Shown: piece after piece, positions 1-4,103 of the stretch | Position numbering within the stretch: the first letter of the stretch is position 1 | Layout: each line of letters begins with the position of its first letter | NCBI GenBank assembly: GCA_964555675.1 | Contig: CAZKTU010000349.1 | Location: 1 to 5,485 of the forward strand | Source of the DNA: CAIWXH01 sp964555675 | GTDB taxonomy: Bacteria; Chloroflexota; Chloroflexia; Chloroflexales; Chloroflexaceae | Direction of reading: 5' to 3' | Length of the DNA: 5,485 nt | The notes under the pieces: model-generated | What the model saw: only the letters and a program-made list of their open reading frames with translations | What the model was told of the DNA's origin: nothing | The model's database searches: none | Translations under genes and position numbers: made by a program

Positions 1-55
1 GGACCGACTAGACCCTGTGGACCGCCTGGACCGGCTGGACCCTGCGGACCCTGCG
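1..55. repeat. Terminal direct repeat, left copy (circular closure)
   Basis: These 55 bases are identical to 5431-5485. An exact overlap at contig ends normally means a circular molecule assembled as a line, here giving 5430 bp. The overlap lies within collagen-repeat DNA, which is low-complexity, so an assembly break in a long repeat is the main alternative. Both ends carry the same strand and the same reading frame of one open gene, and 5430 is divisible by three, so the frame is kept. That favours a true circle. Confidence 0.88.
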
Positions 56-167
56 AACCCTCTGGACCGCCTGGACCGGCTGGACCGACTAGACCCTGTG
101 GACCGGCTGGACCGGCTGGACCCTGCGGACCCTGCGGACCCTGTGGACCCTGTGGACCGGCAACACC
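1..167 (-). repeat. Collagen-type Gly-X-Y coding repeat, left portion
   Basis: Tandem 9-base units on the minus strand encode GPQ, GPA, GPG, GPE and GLV triplets. A higher-order period of 81 bases (9 triplets) is visible: bases 1-81 and 82-162 begin with the same 24 bases, including the rare GLV triplet, and stay very similar. One GPQ has become GSQ through a single base change. Repeats like this change length by slippage or recombination, and short-read assembly may have collapsed the copy number. Confidence 0.9.
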
Positions 168-989
168 CTGAATTACAATGATGCTCAAATCATCGTCCTC
201 CGCATCTATAAATCTAATCGAGTTGTTAGGCGTATAAGGGTCTGGTTCAGGCGTTGGGGGGCGGTCGGCGGATGGGCAGCAATTATCCGGCAAACCGTCC
301 CGTCTCTCCAGCCTTATGATTTCAAAATCCAAGATTGCGTCAGCCCTGGCAGTTGTAGACCATAAGTCTGTCACCCCAACGCCGCCACAGCCAGGAGCAC
401 CGCTCCTATAGGAGAAATCGACAAACCTGAAGGTCTGCCCTCCGCTCTGGAATGACTGTCCAATCTCCCATAGGAACTCGATTGGACCCCTAAGCTGATT
501 AGAATCGCGCGTAAAGGTCTGCTGCCTTACAGGGTTAGAGACTGTAGCTTTAACCGTGAACCTATAAGCAGCACACTCGCACTGCCCTCTACCCGCATAA
601 CGACTGTCAGAGCACGGAGCCGGTCTCGGTGGTGGCAAGCATTGACAATACCGCCCCCAACGCCTCTGCATTGTGTACAAAACCGCCTGTCTAACGAACT
701 CAGGCAGACCCTGCGCTACATCATTAATTGTTGGCGGTTGTTCACAAAAACCGATTTTATCTTTCGCCTCATTTAGCGGGAATAAGTTGTATTCAGGGTC
801 CGCATTCCCTGCCATATCCAACAGCCGGTCAGCTAACCATGTTCCATCCACGTTTACATTTTGACCGTCATAGTCACTGAACGGAAACTGAGGCAAGGGA
901 TTTTGTAATCCCAAGTCAGAGAAGTACACAATCCCAATGCTATCAGGCGCGTCTGGAGTTGGTTCAGAACCATAAGGGCAAGAGTCCAA
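1..989 (-). CDS. Collagen-like fibre protein, N-terminal part (continues at 5430 across the circle junction)
   Basis: This is the first 330 residues of a 771-residue protein that finishes at 4104. The start is TTG at 989-987, directly after the TAA of the upstream gene, with GAGGTGG five bases ahead; that ribosome site decides the start. Residues 1-274 form a non-repetitive head with no signal peptide. It has a Cys cluster (C115, C117, C126, C137, C139), a probably beta-rich stretch at about 141-230, and a Pro-rich linker at about 242-256. From residue 275 the chain is uninterrupted Gly-X-Y, mostly GPQ and GPA, for 38 triplets (275-388). Gly-X-Y runs of this length form collagen triple helices, so a trimeric surface or virion fibre is likely, comparable in layout to phage adsorption or tail-fibre proteins. 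The head resembles no family I can name. The function is inferred from architecture alone. Confidence 0.85.
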   Translation of the reverse strand, partial: MDSCPYGSEPTPDAPDSIGIVYFSDLGLQNPLPQFPFSDYDGQNVNVDGTWLADRLLDMAGNADPEYNLFPLNEAKDKIGFCEQPPTINDVAQGLPEFVRQAVLYTMQRRWGRYCQCLPPPRPAPCSDSRYAGRGQCECAAYRFTVKATVSNPVRQQTFTRDSNQLRGPIEFLWEIGQSFQSGGQTFRFVDFSYRSGAPGCGGVGVTDLWSTTARADAILDFEIIRLERRDGLPDNCCPSADRPPTPEPDPYTPNNSIRFIDAEDDDLSIIVIQGVAGPQGPQGPQGPQGPAGPAGPQGLVGPAGPGGPEGSQGPQGPAGPGGPQGLVG

Positions 990-1286
990 TTATTCCACCT
1001 CATTCAGATAGATAGGACGCAATACACCTTGGCAATAGCAGGCGTAGCTCTGCACGTCCAGGATATTTACTATCCCCAAGATTTGAGCCTCAAACCATGA
1101 CTCATCACCCTGACCGCACGCCACGCACAGCCACCACTCCCCGCTATCCAACCTCTCGTATAGCTCATGATAAAACGCATATCCATCATTAATGACAGGC
1201 GGTATAACTATGTTGAGGCGCTTTTTCATCGCGCCATGTACATGGTAATGGTATCTTGACGTTCTCACTGCGTTCTCACTTTGCAT
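990..1286 (-). CDS. Hypothetical protein, 98 residues, with CxxC...CxC and a His cluster
   Basis: The ATG at 1286 has GGAGGG eight bases upstream and overlaps the end of the coiled-coil gene by 11 bases, so translation is probably coupled. I do not recognise the family. The N-terminus carries three alternating histidines (H13, H15, H17). The middle is acidic and Trp-rich (W51, W52, W64). C54-x2-C57 and C83-x-C85 together could bind a metal or form disulfides. There is no signal peptide or membrane segment. A later ATG (residue 20) has no ribosome site. The TAA stop is followed at once, in the same frame, by the TTG start of the collagen-like gene, whose ribosome site lies within the last codons of this gene. 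A role linked to the fibre, such as chaperone or attachment partner, is a guess from position only. Confidence 0.75.
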   Translation of the reverse strand: MQSENAVRTSRYHYHVHGAMKKRLNIVIPPVINDGYAFYHELYERLDSGEWWLCVACGQGDESWFEAQILGIVNILDVQSYACYCQGVLRPIYLNEVE

Positions 1287-1545
1287 CTTTCATTCCCTCC
1301 GCTATCATTGCAACCTGCATTCTCAGCTCAGCCACTTTAACATTCAAATCAATAACCTCATCCTGTATCTGCCTAAACCCCTCTTTGAACTGCTCTTGAT
1401 TTCGCCTAATATGTGCAAAGTCCCTCTCAGCCGCATACGATGCATTTACACTTTTCCTGTATCTTTGCATAGCTGAGTCAATCACCCCTCCCACCCCAAT
1501 CAATACCCCAATCATTGCTATTAGCGTTTCTATCGTTATACTCAT
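1276..1545 (-). CDS. Small membrane-anchored coiled-coil protein, 89 residues
   Basis: The start is ATG at 1545, preceded by AGGTGAT with a four-base gap, a near-perfect ribosome site. The frame is open to a GTG at 1554, but that codon lies within the Shine-Dalgarno sequence. Residues 7-22 form one hydrophobic helix rich in Gly and Ile, with a G13-x3-G17 packing motif, followed by a basic stretch (R28, R30, K31) that should stay in the cytoplasm. Residues about 38-86 are charged and strongly helical, with a heptad-like spacing of hydrophobic residues. The first 68 bases overlap the end of rep in another frame. The layout would suit a holin or spanin-like protein, a minor virion protein or a membrane assembly factor. 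It lacks the size and the acidic-TM-basic order of a typical filamentous-phage major coat protein. Confidence 0.8.
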   Translation of the reverse strand: MSITIETLIAMIGVLIGVGGVIDSAMQRYRKSVNASYAAERDFAHIRRNQEQFKEGFRQIQDEVIDLNVKVAELRMQVAMIAEGMKDAK

Positions 1546-2557
1546 CCCTATCACCTGTAAATATATCTATCCATCCTGGCTTAATTTTGCCCATCCATCC
1601 TAGCGTTATCAGCCGCCCTGAATCAGACACAATCTGAACAGGACGCCGGTAAATGAACGCTTCGGAAGCTGAATCACAGCATAGCTCAACCAGGGCTTCA
1701 GCACCGACTGACGTCAATGAACGAGTCCTAGTCGTGACCTTCGTTCTAAGACTGCTAGAACAACTGTACCAAGCACTGGGCAGATACTCAGCACCGAACT
1801 CTGACTCTGCCCATCCGACCGACTTAAGACCCTTGCTCATATACTTGCCCAAGTAGGATTCAGCGGAGTAGCGGACCCTTTGCACATTCTCGCAAGCCGT
1901 CCAATTATAGGTAGCAGGAGAATGCTGAAGATACCTCGAAATCACCGCCACCCATTCCGCACGATACCAGGATGGAGGATAGACCCAACCGCTGCGAGGC
2001 TTTCGACCGACGAAAACCAAATGCAGATGCAGCGCTAGAATTCCGTCCCTCTCAGCCCTAGCCTGCTGGATTTCAGTTACCCCAACAATTTCGGCGGGCA
2101 AATCAGCGCTCAACAGCCCGCGTCGAATCCGCTGAAGGAACACCCTAACGATTTCTGCCCATTGCCTACCGATCGCAAGACTCTCAAGCCTACTCACATC
2201 TGGCAGGGTAAAAGTCGCGAAGGTCAAGCACTCACGAGCAATCGAGCGCTCTAGATAGCAACACGCATTCCTAACTAGCCGACGCCCATAGGTAGAAATA
2301 CCCAACGAGCCCCGTTTTTTTCGCTTGTGAGAGTTAAAGACGGTAGATGAACCAATGGGGTTAGACGAGCTAATGCCATAGCAGTCTAGGACCGCTTCAG
2401 CACCATGAAGTGCTAGCGCATTACCTATCCATTCCGACTGTTCCTCCTGCGCAGGCGTCCTAGGAGCGACATAAGGCAACTCCTGCTTCAGTTCCTTAAC
2501 ACAGGAAACACCGAATTCACCGTTTAACCAAACTTTTCCCGCAAATCGTGCTAACAT
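1478..2557 (-). CDS. rep: Rolling-circle replication initiator, HUH endonuclease with two catalytic tyrosines (Rep)
   Basis: This 359-residue protein nicks one strand at the double-strand origin and stays bound to the 5' end through a tyrosine, starting rolling-circle replication. Three ordered motifs support the call: LTFATFTLP (111-119), the usual first Rep motif; H177-L-H179, the HUH metal site; and Y235-LG-K238-Y239-MS-K242, the YxxKYxxK pattern known from phiX174 protein A and related phage Reps with two active tyrosines. Residues 78-82 are very basic. The acidic, Asn/Asp/Gly-rich tail overlaps the next gene. There is no helicase domain, so a host helicase would be needed. The ATG at 2557 has GGAG four bases upstream. 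It is the first gene of the minus-strand cluster, behind the proposed origin and promoter. Some plasmid Reps share these motifs, so it does not by itself prove a virus. Confidence 0.93.
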   Translation of the reverse strand: MLARFAGKVWLNGEFGVSCVKELKQELPYVAPRTPAQEEQSEWIGNALALHGAEAVLDCYGISSSNPIGSSTVFNSHKRKKRGSLGISTYGRRLVRNACCYLERSIARECLTFATFTLPDVSRLESLAIGRQWAEIVRVFLQRIRRGLLSADLPAEIVGVTEIQQARAERDGILALHLHLVFVGRKPRSGWVYPPSWYRAEWVAVISRYLQHSPATYNWTACENVQRVRYSAESYLGKYMSKGLKSVGWAESEFGAEYLPSAWYSCSSSLRTKVTTRTRSLTSVGAEALVELCCDSASEAFIYRRPVQIVSDSGRLITLGWMGKIKPGWIDIFTGDRDEYNDRNANSNDWGIDWGGRGD

Positions 2558-2582
2558 ATATCTCCAAATCTATGTACAACCG

Positions 2583-2616
2583 GCTGACGCTTCCAAACCA
2601 GAGGCGTCAGCTTTTT
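2583..2616 (+). terminator. Hairpin with T tract, intrinsic-terminator-like on the plus strand
   Basis: GCTGACGCTTC (2583-2593) pairs with GAGGCGTCAGC (2601-2611), an 11-bp stem with one G-T wobble and a 7-base loop, followed by TTTTT at 2612-2616. This is a textbook intrinsic terminator for plus-strand RNA. No plus-strand gene lies just upstream, so it would end either transcripts that run round the circle or a short RNA antisense to the rep start. On the minus strand the same hairpin sits in the rep leader and may serve the origin instead. Confidence 0.6.
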
Positions 2617-2630
2617 AGTATCAAGTTTTG
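2583..2630 (-). other. Proposed double-strand (nick) origin for rolling-circle replication
   Basis: On the minus strand, which is the rep-coding strand, ACTTGATA lies at 2626-2619. It is followed by an A-rich spacer and then the 11-bp-stem hairpin at 2583-2611, all within the rep leader. phiX174 and pC194-family origins are cut at CTTG/ATA, and this Rep has the phiX-type two-tyrosine motif. A cut between 2622 and 2621 would therefore be expected. The 7-mer CTTGATA alone is not significant; a second copy lies at 4148-4142 inside the fibre gene. The call rests on the combination of site, hairpin, strand and place. Confidence 0.55.
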
Positions 2631-2716
2631 ACAGGGTGGCTCCGCACTAGAGCCAGAGGCAATTGGGAGACACCCTCGCCACACTCACCTAGCTCAGGAC
2701 CGTAAACCTTGCTAGG

Positions 2717-2754
2717 CGACTAAATTATACCTGTGAACGGTTCGCCGACTAAAT
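2717..2754 (-). promoter_or_regulatory. Candidate rep promoter with paired 9-bp direct repeats (operator)
   Basis: On the minus strand a perfect TATAAT lies at 2729-2724, with a weak -35 (TTTAGT, 2753-2748) at an 18-base spacing. The repeat ATTTAGTCG occurs twice, at 2754-2746 over the -35 and at 2725-2717 over the end of the -10, 29 bp apart. Inverted ATACCT/AGGTAT and GGCGA/TCGCC are nested in the same stretch. A repressor or Rep bound to both repeats would block transcription. The predicted start at about 2717 gives rep a leader of about 160 bases that contains the proposed origin. Confidence 0.45.
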
Positions 2755-2962
2755 AGGTATTTCCCCCTACCGACCCACGGTTTTAAGAGAGTATGGCGAC
2801 AATGCTCCACTGAGCGCTGAATACTCCCCTAAAATCCTGGACAAAATGTGCTCCCTGATACAAAAATGCCAGGAAAAAGACAGTGCAACCTGGTAGCCTA
2901 ACAACAAACCAAAAGTCGTAACGAATCCGCTTTGACTTTAATCCCTGTGTTCCGTCTTTCTG

Positions 2963-2993
2963 GACAGCCCTGTCAGCCGTTAGGTAGGCTGTC
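2963..2993 (+). promoter_or_regulatory. Inverted repeat in the leader of the 76-residue gene
   Basis: GACAGCC (2963-2969) can pair with GGCTGTC (2987-2993), and CTGTCAG is also present as a direct repeat at 2970 and 2989. The element ends 21 bases before the AGGAGG site of the plus-strand gene at 3028. It could be leader structure, a protein-binding site or part of a single-strand origin. I saw no good plus-strand promoter; TTGACT at 2932 lacks a matching -10. Confidence 0.35.
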
Positions 2994-3027
2994 AGGCAGT
3001 CATATCCCCACTTTAGGAGGCAACATC

Positions 3028-3258
3028 ATGGCAGCACCTATCACGACTACCGGCACAACTCTAGAGCGTCAAGTTGCTGAGGTAATTCAAGCAGCAAACT
3101 CCCTAGAACAATCGCTGTCGGAAGAGCTTAACCAGGGCAGATTCACTGTGACGGCGGACCCTGAAACCGGCGAGGTAACTTTTTCTGCCACGCTAATTTG
3201 CTCTGTATCCAGCACTGGCGGCATTATCAGTTTTACCCCTAACGTTTACCTCCCATAG
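3028..3258 (+). CDS. Hypothetical protein, 76 residues (possible coat or accessory protein)
   Basis: The ATG at 3028 has a perfect AGGAGG seven bases upstream, the strongest ribosome site in the window. The frame is open back to a TTG at 2932, but the extra 32 residues have no ribosome site and run through a hairpin. Residues about 10-33 should form an amphipathic helix (LERQVAEVIQAANSLEQSL). Residues about 36-76 look like short beta strands rich in Thr, Ser and Val. There is one Cys, no signal peptide and no membrane segment, so it is not a classical filamentous-phage major coat. The family is unknown to me. It is the first of the plus-strand genes, divergent from rep. High predicted translation and small size make it a candidate structural protein; an anti-repressor or DNA-binding accessory protein is equally possible. 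Confidence 0.75.
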   Translation: MAAPITTTGTTLERQVAEVIQAANSLEQSLSEELNQGRFTVTADPETGEVTFSATLICSVSSTGGIISFTPNVYLP

Positions 3259-3323
3259 CGCCTGCTATTCTCAGAGTTGTTCACACTTTTGTTAACACTA
3301 CCATTCTCAGGGAGGTAATTTCA

Positions 3324-3638
3324 ATGGCGCTTGACGTCTATTATGTGCAGACCGGACAGAAAATCAACCTAGCTTGGCGCGCCGAGTCAAATAAATACTC
3401 GTCTATCGCTGCAACGCTAGGTATCAAAAAAGCAACGAACTCTACCACCGGACTCGTTTTCGGAGCAAATCAACCCAGACTTGCCAGAGTTCGCCTCAAT
3501 TTCGAAGGGGGCGGTTCTCAGATTGTGTTCTGCGCTCCGGACAAGGTTGCGGATGCGACAGAGGGCGGGAAGCTGGTAGGGAAAACCTCCAATGGCAAGA
3601 AAATCCGTTCAGCAAGTCTTGTAGGAACTCGAACCTAA
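3324..3638 (+). CDS. Hypothetical basic protein, 104 residues (candidate DNA-binding or coat protein)
   Basis: The ATG at 3324 has GGGAGG eight bases upstream. The gene follows the 76-residue gene after 65 bases and is probably cotranscribed. The protein is small and strongly basic: about 15 Lys/Arg against 6 Asp/Glu. A PRLARVRLNF segment (51-60), then a Gly-Gly-Gly turn, a single Cys (C70) and a Gly/Lys/Arg-rich tail suggest a mainly beta fold with a flexible basic end. There is no signal peptide and no membrane helix. I do not recognise the family with certainty; similar proteins may occur in cyanobacterial mobile elements (memory only). Basic charge and strong translation suit a single-stranded-DNA-binding or nucleocapsid-like protein, but nothing catalytic or diagnostic is visible. 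Confidence 0.78.
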   Translation: MALDVYYVQTGQKINLAWRAESNKYSSIAATLGIKKATNSTTGLVFGANQPRLARVRLNFEGGGSQIVFCAPDKVADATEGGKLVGKTSNGKKIRSASLVGTRT

Positions 3639-3677
3639 GACCCTCGCCGCACCTAGCCAGCCTGACTCACAACACCA

Positions 3678-3911
3678 ATGCAACCCGGCATGATTGATTC
3701 ATTGCCGGGATATTTTACGCCTTATACTAGCGATTCAATGCAGCGCCTTAGACCTTCTGACAGGCTGCTACTCATTACAGCCGTTTGTCGCCTACTCGCC
3801 ACAATCCCAGAGAACGGAACACTGAACGTCCCGATTCCAGGTGATGATTGTTTTGTGTACAGTAAAGAGAATGTTAGGGATATATTGGCTAGGCTTATCG
3901 CGGAATATTGA
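3678..3911 (+). CDS. Possible small protein, up to 77 residues, start uncertain
   Basis: The open frame runs to a TGA at 3909-3911. None of its candidate starts (ATG at 3678, 3690 or 3738) has a clear Shine-Dalgarno site, unlike every neighbour, and the first two sit at or inside the hairpin at 3684-3709. From residue 21 the sequence looks like a real folded protein: an amphipathic helix (about 26-42), a short beta segment with VPIPGDDCFVY, and a second helix (about 64-77). No family is recognised. It lies 39 bases after the 104-residue gene on the same strand and converges on the HTH gene, overlapping it by 17 bases. If the hairpin is a terminator, the gene may be silent or poorly expressed. 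Translation from ATG 3738 would give 57 residues. Confidence 0.5.
   Translation: MQPGMIDSLPGYFTPYTSDSMQRLRPSDRLLLITAVCRLLATIPENGTLNVPIPGDDCFVYSKENVRDILARLIAEY
3684..3709 (+). terminator. Hairpin after the 104-residue gene, possible terminator
   Basis: CCCGGCA (3684-3690) pairs exactly with TGCCGGG (3703-3709), and the stem can extend inward by TGA/TCA past one bulged base. The bases that follow, ATATTTTA, form only a weak U tract, so termination may be partial. It begins 46 bases after the stop of the 104-residue gene and covers the start region of the next open frame. It could therefore end the plus-strand message or mask that start. Confidence 0.45.
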
Positions 3912-4095
3912 CACGCCTGTCAACGTACCACTTTCCGCCGACCTTCCACGCTTTTACCCTCCTACGTCCAAGCCAGTATCTAGCCCCACTAGGCGTAATA
4001 CTGTTGCGCTTAGACCATGAAGCCAGTGGCTCTAGATTGCTGGTATCAGAGGGCAACCGCCTACATTTTGTAGGCAGTCCTATATACTTAGACAT
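3895..4095 (-). CDS. Small excisionase/MerR-like helix-turn-helix protein, 66 residues
   Basis: The start is ATG at 4095, with AGGAG five bases upstream; that site overlaps the TAG of the collagen-like gene. The frame is also open to an ATG at 4131, but that one has no ribosome site and overlaps the previous gene. Residues about 28-61 carry the pattern of small winged-helix DNA-binding proteins: an ITPSGARYWL helix, a basic turn (R44-R46), then AWKVGGKWYVDRR, the Lys-Val-Gly-x-x-Trp wing typical of excisionase-like domains. The protein is strongly basic. No integrase lies nearby, so a regulator of copy number or transcription is more likely than a true excisionase. The two ATTTAGTCG repeats at the rep promoter are possible targets (inference). 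It is last in the minus-strand cluster, and its 3' end overlaps the convergent small gene by 17 bases. Confidence 0.75.
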   Translation of the reverse strand: MSKYIGLPTKCRRLPSDTSNLEPLASWSKRNSITPSGARYWLGRRRVKAWKVGGKWYVDRRVNIPR

Positions 4096-4103
4096 TCTTT
4101 CTC

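Larger units (their letters stand above)
2558..3027. other. Non-coding control region between rep and the plus-strand genes
   Basis: About 470 bp lie between the divergent gene sets, with no convincing gene. The region holds the proposed origin, the plus-strand hairpin with T tract, a minus-strand TATAAT and 9-bp direct repeats. Further inverted repeats are 2688-2693/2711-2716 (CCTAGC/GCTAGG, with AGG/CCT inside), 2789-2794/2821-2826 (GAGTAT/ATACTC, enclosing GCTC-CACT-GAGC), alternating CCTGG/CCAGG/CCTGG at 2836, 2869 and 2889, and 2963-2969/2987-2993. Such dense structure suits replication origins, packaging signals or leader control. It is the only long gene-free stretch in the circle. Confidence 0.8.

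Noticed and set aside
1..170. Repeats at the contig ends as a CRISPR array
   Set aside because: The repeats are contiguous 9-base units encoding Gly-X-Y in frame, with no unique spacers.
673..864. Plus-strand open frame of 63 codons
   Set aside because: It lies wholly antisense to the fibre head and has no ribosome site; a shadow frame.
1546..1554. GTG start for the coiled-coil protein
   Set aside because: The GTG is part of the AGGTGAT ribosome site that serves the ATG at 1545.
1653..1856. Plus-strand open frame of 67 codons
   Set aside because: Antisense to the C-terminal half of rep, with no ribosome site and no protein-like pattern.
2628..2633. Perfect TTGACA on the plus strand as a promoter -35
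   Set aside because: No -10-like sequence at 16-18 bases downstream.
2846..2896. Plus-strand 16-codon open frame in the control region
   Set aside because: Too short, with no ribosome site; expected by chance.
2932..3027. Upstream TTG extension of the 76-residue gene
   Set aside because: No ribosome site, it runs through a hairpin, and AGGAGG at ideal spacing marks ATG 3028.
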